The translations under genes and the position numbers were made by a program. A DNA stretch of 64,000 nucleotides from Enterocytospora artemiae (taxonomy: Eukaryota > Microsporidia): the NCBI GenBank assembly GCA_038659295.1, contig JASNGC010000002.1:248001-312000 (forward strand), in the 5' to 3' direction. The notes beneath the pieces are model-generated. The model was not told the origin of the DNA and ran no database searches. It saw only the letters and a list, made by a program, of their open reading frames with translations. Every line of letters begins with the position of its first letter. The first letter of the stretch is position 1. Below, in pieces: positions 47,291 through 57,034 of this stretch.

Positions 47291-50200
47291 TTATTCCTCT
47301 AATCTCAATCTCGGAGCAATGTTCATAGCCATCAGCTCTTGAATCAGCAGCTTGAAGGCGTATGGAATCTGAATCTTGGAGATCTCGCTTTGGTTGGAAC
47401 AACCTCTGCACTCCATGATCTCTGCACCAGCAATAGCAAACAGTCCACATCTATCGCAGATATATGACGTATATACATCTGACACATCCATAAGTCTTTC
47501 CTTTAGAAATGCGGATGCTCCGTGGGAAATTATACAATCTCTTTCCATCTCTCCAAATCTGAGTCCTCCATCTCTTGATCTACCCTCTACTGGTTGTCGT
47601 GTCAGCACTTGCAGGGCCCCCCTGGCTCTTGCGTGGATCTTGTCATCAACCATGTGTTTCAGTCTCTGGTAATATGTTGGGCCAATGAATATCTGGGCCC
47701 TCAGCTTATACCCCGTCATTCCATTATGCATAACCTCAAAGCCTTTCGAGTGGTAATTGAATTTCTTCAGCCTCTCGGTGATTTCATCGACTGTTACATT
47801 ATTGAAGGGTGTTGCATCTCCTTCTTCTCCAGAAAGGGCTGATACCTTGCCCAAAAGGCATTCTATAAGATGTCCAATGGTCATTCTAGACGGGATAGCA
47901 TGTGGATTGATGATAATGTCTGGAATAAGTCCGTCCGCAGTGAACGGCATATCCTCCTGGCGCAAAGTTATTCCAACCGTACCCTTCTGGGCATGTCTGC
48001 TTGCAAACTTATCCCCCATCTGTGGAGTTCGAGTAGATCGTATTTTAACCTTGACAAATTTATACCCATCCTTCGTAGTTAGGATCACATTGTCAACAAC
48101 CCCCACCTCTGTTCTCTTCATCACTGTCGAGGCATCCCTATTGATGTAAAATGGATTGTCCTTGGTTGATTTCTCTCCATCTAGGATTGGTGATATCTTT
48201 CCCAGGAGAACATCGTCCCCAGTCACTGGTATTCCAGGATATATCAGCCCATCATCCCCCAGCTTTTCATAGTTACAGTTTTTCGGTCTGAAAACATTGG
48301 TTCTATCTATTCTTGCAAATTCCTCGGTAATCCCTGGCCTGGTCATCTTCTCCTGATCAGAATATGTTCTGTAGAGAAATGATCTAAAAAGTCCACGGTC
48401 TATGGAGCTCTGGTTCATGATTATAGAGTCCTCTTGGTTGTAGCCTGAATAGCATGCAATGGCCACAATACAGTTTTGGCCTGCTGGCAGCTCCTTAAAT
48501 TTCAAATAGTCCATGGAGCGGGTGGTGCATAGTGGCTTCTGTGGGTAGAATAAGATATTGGAGAGCGTATCCATTCGATTCTGGAAGTTCGTCGCATAGA
48601 TTCCCATTGCCTGCTTACCCATGGCGCTTTGATAGGTGTTTCTGGGAGATGGATTGTGGGTGGGGAATGGAATAGTCGATGCCGTAATCCCCAATATCAC
48701 TGCTGGGTGGATTTCACAGTGTGTATATCTGTCTGATGTGTTCTCTAAATCACTCAACTCCATCGCAATCAAGCTGGCCTGCTCCTCCTCCACATCTAAA
48801 AACTCTATCTTTCCTTGCTTGATCAGGTCATCCCATTTCATTTTGATATCCACCAATTTCAGCACATCTTCTCTTGTAACAAGGAGCCTGTTGTTTTCCA
48901 CAATAAAAAGAGGACGGCATGGTCTGCCTGAATCGGAGTTGATTTTGATTTCATCCTCTTTAATATCGTGGACTATGCTCACCTCAAACTCAATTTCCTC
49001 TGACCTTCTTAGCCCCCTTAAAATATTCACAAGCTCTGTAGGCTGATGATGAATGCCCATCCAGACCCCATTCACAATCACCTTTGTCCCTTCCACTCGG
49101 TTGATCTCTTCCAACCTCTCCACGCCACACTCCTCCAGGATCTCAACAATCGGCTGAGAGGCAGTACCCACAGAAATATAGGCCATCAGAGAGAGATTCT
49201 TCACCAAACCACAGGCATGTCCCTCCGGGGTCTCTGCTGGACATATCATCCCCCAGTGTGTATTGTGCAGCTGTCTGGGGGCTGCAAGCTTCCCATCCTT
49301 TTCAATAGGGGTGTTGACACGTCTTAGATGGCTCAGTGTGGAGACAAAATTGTATCTATTTAACACTTGTGCCACTCCTGCCCTTGACTTCATGGCACGG
49401 GACTGATCTCCCCAATTTCCGGTTGCTAGTGCATATCTAAACCCCGACGTGATAATACTGCTCTTAAGCCCAATAGCAATGTTGAACTCTCGGCCATTCT
49501 CTATACACTTCTGCATATGCTTCGCAGTCTCTGAGACCATCTTCTTAAATAGAGACTTGAACAGCCCAGACAGTAGTGCTCCAGACAGGTCCATTCTCTT
49601 CTTTCCGTAATGGTCCCTGTCATCAACCTCTCTCTTCTTCAGCACCACACTCAAGGTCTTATTGATCATATATCCTAAAAAGTATGCCTTCTTGGTTTCA
49701 CAGAACTCATGAGACCCAATATGCGGTAAAAACTCCCTTGCCAGAATGGTTCTAGCAAATTGAATTCTCTTTTCTTGCGAAGAGCCAATGGGGGCACTCC
49801 TCTTCCCAATAAAATCCAGAGCAGATTGTTGGTCCTGAATGGCTGAGGCCTCCTCCAAAGAGGCTACCAAGAAACTGTTGATTCCCTCATCATTTGTGAA
49901 ATTTATGTGGTTGATGATTTCCTTGTCCGACAAAAAACCCAATGCCCTATACACCACCATAACTGGAATGTCCTGCTTGCAAAGCGACAAACTGGCACGG
50001 ATGACCTTTGGAGACTTGAGAATCTTCATTGAGAAGGGAGATGGCGTGCTAGAACCCTTTTCTGGCACACTCCTGATTTCAGAGAAGTGTGTGTACGGGG
50101 CAGGCTGGGACTTCTTGAAGACGTGTACTGTATTGCATGCCATTCTCTCCTGGGCAACAATCACCTTCTCGCCCCCAGAAACTATAAAATACCCCCCTTG

Positions 50201-50707
50201 GTCATATGGGCATTCCCCCACCCGGATAATGTCCTTTTCATTCAATCCGTTGAGAACACAGCAGGACGACTTCACCATGATTGGGAGATATCCAAACTCT
50301 ATTTTCGAAAACCTCTGCTCCTCAATATCGCCAAATTCGTTTTCGAGGGTTTTTGTCAAATCAATCTTCAGCTCACAGGCATAGGTGAGATCACGAATTC
50401 TAGCTTCGTTGGGGAAGATGGATAGAACTCTGCCATCGCTCTCCTTGTAGATCGGTGGCTTAGAGACATATATCTGCCCAAAGCTGAGAGTCATTTTTCT
50501 GAGAGACGTCACACCAGCTGTCGGGGTGCTCTGCACAATGATCTGGGAATTCTCATCTATGACCTCCTGCATCTTGGTCTTAACGAACTGATCGAAGGAG
50601 TCCAACTGCTGCTTAACTAGACCATTCTGCTCGAAGAACGAGGTGATTATCGACCACTTGTCGTCTTTGCTCAGATTCACATCCATGGAATTCTTAGTAT
50701 CAAGCAT
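47291..50707 (-). CDS. RPB2: RNA polymerase II second-largest subunit RPB2
   Basis: Catalytic-core subunit of RNA polymerase II. 1138 residues, slightly shorter than yeast. Typical blocks are GGYFIVSGGEKV, GDQSRAMKSRAGVAQVLNR, the CPAETPEGHACGLVKNL block, the MGKQAMG segment, SGYNQEDSIIMN, GDKFASRHAQKG and the C-terminal zinc ribbon CDRCG...CRGC. The reading YNQEDSIIMNQSSIDRGLF is Pol II-like. The start is the ATG with CCCC directly before it (50708-50711). The stop overlaps an AATAAA. Confidence 0.97.
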   Translation of the reverse strand: MLDTKNSMDVNLSKDDKWSIITSFFEQNGLVKQQLDSFDQFVKTKMQEVIDENSQIIVQSTPTAGVTSLRKMTLSFGQIYVSKPPIYKESDGRVLSIFPNEARIRDLTYACELKIDLTKTLENEFGDIEEQRFSKIEFGYLPIMVKSSCCVLNGLNEKDIIRVGECPYDQGGYFIVSGGEKVIVAQERMACNTVHVFKKSQPAPYTHFSEIRSVPEKGSSTPSPFSMKILKSPKVIRASLSLCKQDIPVMVVYRALGFLSDKEIINHINFTNDEGINSFLVASLEEASAIQDQQSALDFIGKRSAPIGSSQEKRIQFARTILAREFLPHIGSHEFCETKKAYFLGYMINKTLSVVLKKREVDDRDHYGKKRMDLSGALLSGLFKSLFKKMVSETAKHMQKCIENGREFNIAIGLKSSIITSGFRYALATGNWGDQSRAMKSRAGVAQVLNRYNFVSTLSHLRRVNTPIEKDGKLAAPRQLHNTHWGMICPAETPEGHACGLVKNLSLMAYISVGTASQPIVEILEECGVERLEEINRVEGTKVIVNGVWMGIHHQPTELVNILRGLRRSEEIEFEVSIVHDIKEDEIKINSDSGRPCRPLFIVENNRLLVTREDVLKLVDIKMKWDDLIKQGKIEFLDVEEEQASLIAMELSDLENTSDRYTHCEIHPAVILGITASTIPFPTHNPSPRNTYQSAMGKQAMGIYATNFQNRMDTLSNILFYPQKPLCTTRSMDYLKFKELPAGQNCIVAIACYSGYNQEDSIIMNQSSIDRGLFRSFLYRTYSDQEKMTRPGITEEFARIDRTNVFRPKNCNYEKLGDDGLIYPGIPVTGDDVLLGKISPILDGEKSTKDNPFYINRDASTVMKRTEVGVVDNVILTTKDGYKFVKVKIRSTRTPQMGDKFASRHAQKGTVGITLRQEDMPFTADGLIPDIIINPHAIPSRMTIGHLIECLLGKVSALSGEEGDATPFNNVTVDEITERLKKFNYHSKGFEVMHNGMTGYKLRAQIFIGPTYYQRLKHMVDDKIHARARGALQVLTRQPVEGRSRDGGLRFGEMERDCIISHGASAFLKERLMDVSDVYTSYICDRCGLFAIAGAEIMECRGCSNQSEISKIQIPYAFKLLIQELMAMNIAPRLRLEE

Positions 50708-50711
50708 GGGG
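50708..50711 (-). promoter_or_regulatory. CCCC start box for RPB2
   Basis: CCCC immediately before the ATG at 50707. It rules out a 38-residue extension to 50821 with no RPB2 counterpart. Confidence 0.55.
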
Positions 50712-50874
50712 AATAAAAATTTGTGGAAATAAGAGATAGATTTGGAAGAGGGAAACCTGCAGGAATGTATGGAGAGTGGGGATTGGGTAATTTCTTGAGA
50801 GGCCTTGTGTTGCAGGCCCAAATTATCTCGATATGTTTATGTACATATTCGTGTTTGTTTGATCTGTCTACCCC

Positions 50875-51084
50875 ATGGCGGATAATTCTCTTGCCAAAGA
50901 TGCAAGTCAGAGTCCAGTCGATAGAAGAAGACAAGCCGATCCCAAGTCTATGATCTCAGACCAGCATGAACTGGCCATGAAATACTCCAAAATCCCAATT
51001 CGCCAATTCAAAAAGGAAACGATAGATATAAATACAGTATCAGGTCTGCCTCTTAAAATCAGGATGTATGTTGCGAGAGATTGA
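50875..51084 (+). CDS. Small hydrophilic protein (69 residues), unknown
   Basis: Starts at an ATG directly preceded by CCCC, the strongest form of the local start signal, and is divergent from RPB2 with a 167-bp shared spacer. The first half is Ser/Asp/Arg-rich and probably disordered; the second half (KIPIRQFKKETIDI to LKIRMYVARD) may be a short ordered motif. No family recognised. Confidence 0.55.
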   Translation: MADNSLAKDASQSPVDRRRQADPKSMISDQHELAMKYSKIPIRQFKKETIDINTVSGLPLKIRMYVARD

Positions 51085-51271
51085 GATACATCGAACCCAT
51101 TATGGATAATAGAAATAAATGTACATTTGCGGTAGACCATGTCTTCAAAATTAACTGTTTATTAATTATTGCCAGTGATGTAACAGCACTATCCACATAA
51201 GTATTATTATATAAGTATATCAATTTGTATAGTGAGAATATTAATTCTGTTTCTCCAACTCACCCCTCTCG

Positions 51272-51736
51272 ATGGATTACTACAATCCTGATCTGATACT
51301 GGCAAATGAGGAAACATTGAATGTAGAATTTGAAATGAAGATAAGAAACAGCGATTTGAATCTTTATGTTAAGCGAGGTGGAAACCAATTTGAGATGCCC
51401 TTCTTTGCAATTGAGTTTTTGTTGGAGAATGGGCATTGTAAAGTTGCAGATAGACTGTTGCCAAAGATCCAAAATGATCTGGATGCAGAGGCATCGCTTG
51501 TTAATCTGAATTCCAGGCATTTCTATACCATAAACCGGCATTTTGAAGACAAGGAATATCTTGCCAGTGTATTCTTCCAGAGAATTGGAGTATTTCATAG
51601 ACTGATAGTAAAGGACGAGTTTTCTGAGGATGATGTGTGCTTGATGAGCCATGAGGAGAGGCGCTTGATACTTGATGCAAGAAAGAGCTATAGGAGATTT
51701 GTGGAGTATAGCAAAGAAAGTAGGAGTGACCTGTAG
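51272..51736 (+). CDS. PSF3: GINS complex subunit PSF3
   Basis: 154-residue subunit of GINS, which joins MCM2-7 and CDC45 in the replicative helicase. The N-terminal DYYNPDLILANEETLNVEFEM matches the family start (YxDxDxILAEEE..xVxF), followed by the FEMPFFAIEFLLENG segment where PSF3 has ELPLWLA, and then the helical domain. Its size fits a reduced PSF3. CCCC lies six bases before the ATG. Confidence 0.8.
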   Translation: MDYYNPDLILANEETLNVEFEMKIRNSDLNLYVKRGGNQFEMPFFAIEFLLENGHCKVADRLLPKIQNDLDAEASLVNLNSRHFYTINRHFEDKEYLASVFFQRIGVFHRLIVKDEFSEDDVCLMSHEERRLILDARKSYRRFVEYSKESRSDL

Positions 51737-51874
51737 GTGGACCCCACTATTAGGGCCATTTCATTAAACCATAGTAAGTAAATAAAAAATTAAGGTACCA
51801 TTCGGTCGTCCCTTCCATGTCTTGGTGTGGGATGTTTTACAGATTGTAAATACACATCCTTTGTAACAATTTAT

Positions 51875-52510
51875 TTATCTTACCAGGAAATACAGTATTA
51901 ATAGGATTATAAATCCAATCACTACATAGATCTTGTATTGCTCCATCTTTGCATCCATTTTCATCTTATGGACCTTTCTAGACATTTCCTTGGTTTCTAT
52001 ATTCAAACTATCTGCCATCTCTTTAAGATTATTTATCCTCTCTCCCCGGTTAATCAACGTATCTAAATTTTCCACAAGCACACTGTGGGCCTCATTCAGC
52101 TCATGCTGCCCGGTAGAGAGACTCATCTTCCTATTAAAATCGTTGGACATGGATTTGAGGGTGTCATCAAACTCGTAATGGGTTGCATTGTCATCCTCAA
52201 AATTGTAGCTTTTTGCAACTTCTTCCAAGTATCTTCCAATCGCTTCAGCACTGGAGTGGCTGCTGGTTATGGTTGCATAAATATTACTTTTTTCTTGTTT
52301 AAAGTAAAACACTCTCTTGTTTGTCTTGGAATTCAAGTTATAAACTTTTGAACGGGAACCACTGGACTGCAGAGGAATTGACAGTATCGCCCTTTTCAAC
52401 TCATTTAGGATTTCGTTGTCTTCAGAAAGAGAAATTCCGGCACGAGAATAGCTTCCGGAAAGAATTCTCTTGGAGTTTGCATTAATAATTTGTGTGTAAA
52501 GAATGGTCAT
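51875..52510 (-). CDS. R-SNARE with longin domain (VAMP7/Sec22-like)
   Basis: 211 residues: an N-terminal longin-type profilin fold (1-120), a SNARE helix (about 128-188) with the zero-layer arginine in NRGERI, and a C-terminal membrane anchor (IYVVIGFIILLILYFLV) with only one residue after it. A vesicle fusion protein. The longin start MTILYTQII fits VAMP7 or Sec22; the membrane span excludes Ykt6. CCCC five bases before the ATG. Confidence 0.88.
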   Translation of the reverse strand: MTILYTQIINANSKRILSGSYSRAGISLSEDNEILNELKRAILSIPLQSSGSRSKVYNLNSKTNKRVFYFKQEKSNIYATITSSHSSAEAIGRYLEEVAKSYNFEDDNATHYEFDDTLKSMSNDFNRKMSLSTGQHELNEAHSVLVENLDTLINRGERINNLKEMADSLNIETKEMSRKVHKMKMDAKMEQYKIYVVIGFIILLILYFLVR

Positions 52511-52799
52511 GAAGGGGTAAATAACAAAGATGTTCTAGGAGCAAGTATGGCCAACCATTGCCTCGGGAACCTTTTCTTCAGCAACTCAGATCCCCTGTAC
52601 TTTTTGGCCATTTGCTCCGGTTCAGCTTATTCTCATGAGCAGGTTATTTCAAAACAACTCAGGCTTTAAATATTATGATTTTTCAAAAATTAATGATAAT
52701 TGTGCAATATGATGGGGCTAATTTTCTGGTTATCCATTGTGCCACTCACCACTCTGTTTATTTTTGTACAAATTTATGAATTTTCTTATAATATGGGGT

Positions 52800-54077
52800 A
52801 TGAATATGGAAGCAGGGTATGAAACAGATGATATTGACGAGAATACAACAAACATTGATTTGGATAGCAGCTATACCAGGGAGGCACTGCTAAAGTCGAG
52901 TGTGAGTGTGTCCAAGCCGTTGAGAAATTCAGAGAGGTTTGGATATCCCGAGAAACCAAAAATCTCCTTTGGGCTTGATCCAGAAATGGTAGGCCAAAAG
53001 CAGGTTGCAAATGGAGAAAATGGCAGTAGAGATGTTTTTTCTCAGGGAGAAGACACCATTAATACATTTCTACTACAGCCCATTAAATATTCCAAAAGGT
53101 ATGCAAAGCTACTAAAACAGAGAAATCCCAAAGTGGCTAATTTCAAGGAAGATGCAGGAGATGATTTGCTGGAAAGGCACAAATATTGTGCGAAGATGAC
53201 TAGCAACAGCAGTGATGTGTGTACTTTTTATGGTGATAATCCTTCAGAGAGAACCTGTCATTTGCTCGATAATATGAAATTACAAACACCACAAAATTCA
53301 AACAAGATTTCAGGAACCTTGGAAAATATTTCCAACGCAGGCAACAATGACCTTGACAACGGAATCTCAGATAGTCTGTGCAAAAAATCAGCCAACCCAG
53401 CAGAAACCCACAGCCTTTTAATTAAACAAGAAAGTTTCAAGCATGTCCTAATTCATCGCAGAAAGGAACAGGAAGCAGAATATTTAAGGCAAAGGGAGGA
53501 AAGGATCCAGGCATTAAAATATTACCCGCCACCAGCGAGGAGGCTAACAGGCGATAGGTTCGTTGGCATTAAAAAAGACAAAACTTCAAAGCCGAAGGAT
53601 GAGACGGATAGATTTACAATTATTCCAAAAAATATTCACATTGATAGACGTAAAACATGCATGATCAAAAATATTCCAAACAAGTATACATTGAGTAAGT
53701 TGCAGGAGTTCATAAACCAGACACATTATGGAACTTACGAATTTATCTATCTCAGAATGGACTTTGTGAATCAATGTAATGTAGGGTATGCATTCATCAG
53801 CTTTGCCAGGTTGGAAGATTTGGAGTCATTCTACTTTAGAATCCACGGCCATAAGTGGAGTACATTTGGCAGTGAAAAAATAGCGCAGCTAACATATGCC
53901 AGCATTCAGGGTTTAGACAGCCTAATTAGGAGATTCAGGAACAGCTCTATCTTGGAGAAGAACAAAGAATACAGACCTAAACTGTTCTATACACATGGAG
54001 GAAATAGAGGCCAGGAAAAGCCGTTTGTAGATGCTGTCAGGACGCAGTATCTTCCAAACACAAATTTCGAACTATAA
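52800..54077 (+). CDS. Mei2-like RNA-binding protein (RRM_2)
   Basis: 425 residues. The C-terminal RRM (about 285-390) has the Mei2 signature: KTCMIKNIPNKYT (RNP2), YLRMDFVNQCNVGYAFISF (RNP1) and a trailing ALTYASIQG-like segment. In fission yeast and plants such proteins act in meiosis or growth control. The N-terminal 270 residues are charged and Asn/Ser-rich. Three ATGs lie close together (52776, 52800, 52806); the middle one is chosen because GGGG ends one base before it. Confidence 0.9.
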   Translation: MNMEAGYETDDIDENTTNIDLDSSYTREALLKSSVSVSKPLRNSERFGYPEKPKISFGLDPEMVGQKQVANGENGSRDVFSQGEDTINTFLLQPIKYSKRYAKLLKQRNPKVANFKEDAGDDLLERHKYCAKMTSNSSDVCTFYGDNPSERTCHLLDNMKLQTPQNSNKISGTLENISNAGNNDLDNGISDSLCKKSANPAETHSLLIKQESFKHVLIHRRKEQEAEYLRQREERIQALKYYPPPARRLTGDRFVGIKKDKTSKPKDETDRFTIIPKNIHIDRRKTCMIKNIPNKYTLSKLQEFINQTHYGTYEFIYLRMDFVNQCNVGYAFISFARLEDLESFYFRIHGHKWSTFGSEKIAQLTYASIQGLDSLIRRFRNSSILEKNKEYRPKLFYTHGGNRGQEKPFVDAVRTQYLPNTNFEL

Positions 54078-54394
54078 AAGTGCTGATTGTACATGAGTTA
54101 GATGATTGCATGTCTATAAAGCAATAGAATGTATGAGTAGGGAAGTTCTTTGACCACTGGAGGTGAAAATAAATGATTTCTGCAGAAGATGTAAAATAAA
54201 TAAAATCTATGGTACTAACTTTTACTGGTGGAGATATAATTAGTGAAGCCATTGATATGCAAGACCCATTATGCTCTGGTGTGCCACTTGGGCCTGTATC
54301 TTTTGAAGCTACACATAAACAATATCATAACCACAGAGCCAGGCCATTAAAGGGGCATAATCCTATAAAAGCCCACTCCCCCGTAACAATTTCC
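54078..54394. other. Spacer between convergent genes, no gene seen
   Basis: About 317 bp between the 3' ends of the Mei2-like and DCP1 genes. A TACTAAC at 54211-54217 resembles a branch point but has no matching donor and no exon context. Confidence 0.4.
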
Positions 54395-54856
54395 CTACAC
54401 ATCATCATTTTTATTTATATACTTCTTCAAATGTTCAAATATCTCACCTACTCCATTTTTATTACCAAACTGTAACCCAAAAGTTTTATCTCCAACAAGC
54501 GTCAGAAATGTGTCTTTAAATTCAACAGATCTGACTTTGGAAATATTAATTTTAAAAACATTCGGCCCCTTTCTGTTCAAAACCATCAGCGATTCCACTA
54601 CATCTTTCCTGTTACCCCCTGCAGCGCTGCCAGAATCAGACTCTTTCGCTTCTACCTCTCTACTTTGCGATTTTCCACCATCCAAAATATGCTTCTTTCT
54701 GTACAAATATACTGTTCCTTCAACATTCAGCCCATTCCACTCTTTCCCCATCAACTCATAAACCTGGACCTTCTGTGTTATGAAAAGTGTTTCTAAATAA
54801 TCTTTATCATGCTTTAGCAGAACTCTATCGACAATTTCATGTTGCAGGCCATTCAT
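54395..54856 (-). CDS. DCP1: mRNA-decapping protein DCP1
   Basis: An activator of the decapping enzyme, 153 residues, essentially only the EVH1-like domain. Visible blocks: VQVYELMGKEWNGLNVEGTVYLYRK, then LMVLNRKGPNVFKINI and TFGLQFGNKNGVGEIFEHL. An insert of about 30 residues rich in Ser/Glu/Gly separates the first two. The C-terminal trimerisation region of animal DCP1 is missing, as in yeast-like forms. CCC three bases before the ATG selects the start. Confidence 0.85.
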   Translation of the reverse strand: MNGLQHEIVDRVLLKHDKDYLETLFITQKVQVYELMGKEWNGLNVEGTVYLYRKKHILDGGKSQSREVEAKESDSGSAAGGNRKDVVESLMVLNRKGPNVFKINISKVRSVEFKDTFLTLVGDKTFGLQFGNKNGVGEIFEHLKKYINKNDDV

Positions 54857-55029
54857 TAAGGGATGCTGCAAAAATGGTTAAAAATATAGAATAATCATCT
54901 ATTGAATTAAGGATGGAGACCAATACTAACCGCAAACGCCTCGATTACTTAAACTACAAAGGATACATTGGGCTGCATCCATAACAAACAGCTTGTCAAA
55001 CAATAAGATCGAAAACCCCTGTTATTAAT

Positions 55030-56763
55030 TTAATTTTTCTTTGTAACTTTCTCTCTCTTATATGGGCGGCTCTCACCATTTCTAGATTTACCGATATTCT
55101 TCTTTCCTTTCTTCTTCTCCAAACCCCTAATATTTCTTTTATTCTCATGCCCATTCGATTTATGCTTGTGGCCACTCTCATTCTTCGATATGTCTTCTTC
55201 TATTTTCTCCTTCGAGATAGAAGTATTCTTCTCATCCGCCCCTACAATGATATCACCTTTAACTTCATCTATCATCTCACAAATGCTTTGATCAGTTTCA
55301 TCTGCTTTGGAGTGCTTTTTTATCTTCTTGGCTTCAATCTTCTCTCGCTTGATATTATGAACGCTTCTCTTTTCTGTGATATCATCTAGTTTCTGTTGAG
55401 CAAAGGCCTTGATATCCTCATTGGCTATTCTTGGCAATAAAATGCTCAAGGAGTCGATATTCGTCTCATTTGAAATCAGCAGCATAAGATATTGGTCGAA
55501 CACTTCGCCAGATCCCGAATTGTAACATTCGTAAAAATGGGAAGATGGAATTCTGTTCTCGATATACTCCTGGTCTTCCGAAGCTAACAAAATCCTATAA
55601 AATTGTTCGGATTTGAATTCATCACCACAGTTAATAATAAGTTGCATGGCCATGGTGTAACCTGTAGGAACCAGGACACACGATCTAACGTATGCATTGT
55701 ACAACTCTGCAGTTTGTGTCTTGTGTGTTGCAATGAACTTCCTAAGCAGTGCTTTAATCATATGCTCTCGATAATTAAATTGGCTCAAAAATATCACATA
55801 TTTCATGTTATCGCAGCCAATTAGTGGGTTATTAAGAAAAATCAACTCAATGGCCCTCAGTAGATTCTTAAACAGAAGATCTTCTTCTTCGCTCATAATT
55901 TCTCCATTGTGAACAATCTTCCCCAAGGCTTCATCCAACCTGTCTATTTCATTGGAATCATTTAACGAAACCAAATCAAAATCGGCATCCGAAGGGGGGC
56001 AAGCAAAAGTCTGAAGTTGAGACACGGAGATGTTTTCGGGCATCTCTCCGTCCAATGAATGTTCCTGGCAATCCTGCACATCTGCCTGATCACATTTCTC
56101 GGCACATTTATTCAGGCTACACTTCTTAACTGCCTCTTCCTCATTAACACATCTTTCTATAAATTCATTAACTGCCTCTTCCAAACCTCTTGCAGACTGT
56201 AGTCTAGAATATTCTTCCAAAAAGTCCCCCAGTTCAAACATTGGACACTCCTTAAACAGTGAAGTCATCTTCCCAACAATCATCTCTAGAACGGCTGAAG
56301 AATCTTCATAAGTTCTTCTAAAGAAGAATTCACCAATTGAGATAACAAGAGCATCGTCGCTTCTCAGTAAATTGAATAGGTTTTGGTAAAGCTTTTCATA
56401 AAAATCCTCGGAACCCGAGTGCTTCATGTCAATTTTATAGGCTAAGAAAAAATTCAATAAGATTTCTTCCTGCAAGGACAGTGGAAATTGCATCCTGAAA
56501 CTAGTTTTCATATTCAGCACTTTAATTTTGGCCAGGAGCTCTTCTAGCTCTTCTCTGTAGGACCTAAACAGAAATGCCATCATACATCTCAGCTCATCTA
56601 CATTCGGGCTTTCCAGATATTTCAGCATTTCTTCATTGATATTCTCCTTTGTGTAAAATATCTTGCTTGAAGAGGCACCCAACTTGTTTTTCGGCACATT
56701 TCTTCGGGCTCTTTTGGAAGTCTTACTCTTACTCGCCAATTTTCTGGGCTGTGCATTAGCCAT
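55030..56763 (-). CDS. Helical protein with basic ends, probably nuclear; unknown
   Basis: 577 residues. A basic N-terminus (KLASKSKTSKRARRNVPKNK) and a Lys-rich C-terminus (KKKGKKNIGKSRN, KREKVTKKN) bracket a helical-repeat body (about 40-470) with an acidic, Cys-containing loop near 205-250. The architecture suggests a nucleolar ribosome-assembly factor with MIF4G- or HEAT-like repeats, but I see no motif that proves it. CCCC four bases before the ATG. Confidence 0.6.
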   Translation of the reverse strand: MANAQPRKLASKSKTSKRARRNVPKNKLGASSSKIFYTKENINEEMLKYLESPNVDELRCMMAFLFRSYREELEELLAKIKVLNMKTSFRMQFPLSLQEEILLNFFLAYKIDMKHSGSEDFYEKLYQNLFNLLRSDDALVISIGEFFFRRTYEDSSAVLEMIVGKMTSLFKECPMFELGDFLEEYSRLQSARGLEEAVNEFIERCVNEEEAVKKCSLNKCAEKCDQADVQDCQEHSLDGEMPENISVSQLQTFACPPSDADFDLVSLNDSNEIDRLDEALGKIVHNGEIMSEEEDLLFKNLLRAIELIFLNNPLIGCDNMKYVIFLSQFNYREHMIKALLRKFIATHKTQTAELYNAYVRSCVLVPTGYTMAMQLIINCGDEFKSEQFYRILLASEDQEYIENRIPSSHFYECYNSGSGEVFDQYLMLLISNETNIDSLSILLPRIANEDIKAFAQQKLDDITEKRSVHNIKREKIEAKKIKKHSKADETDQSICEMIDEVKGDIIVGADEKNTSISKEKIEEDISKNESGHKHKSNGHENKRNIRGLEKKKGKKNIGKSRNGESRPYKREKVTKKN

Positions 56764-57030
56764 TAAGGGGCTAAAACCAGAATAAAAGTAAAACTTTTGT
56801 AAAATTATGGTATTTACACATCCACTTCAAGTTGCATACCAACAACACCATTATAACACCCGGAGAGTACTATTTCAGCTTCTGTCTGGATTTTATAAAT
56901 AACGATTTTGAAGTTACTCCAAGATAGCACTTTTACGGATGAAATATAACACATGCATACAGAATTAATGATGTATTTTCATTAAATTGGTTGCCATAGC
57001 TCATGGAATGAACTATATTTAGGTGACCAA

Positions 57031-57034
57031 CCCC
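57031..57034 (+). promoter_or_regulatory. CCCC start box for the inositol phosphatase
   Basis: CCCC directly before the ATG at 57035; the frame upstream offers only a GTG. Confidence 0.55.

Noticed and set aside
54211..54217. TACTAAC resembling an intron branch point
   Set aside because: It lies between the 3' ends of two complete genes, with no donor site upstream and no exon to join.
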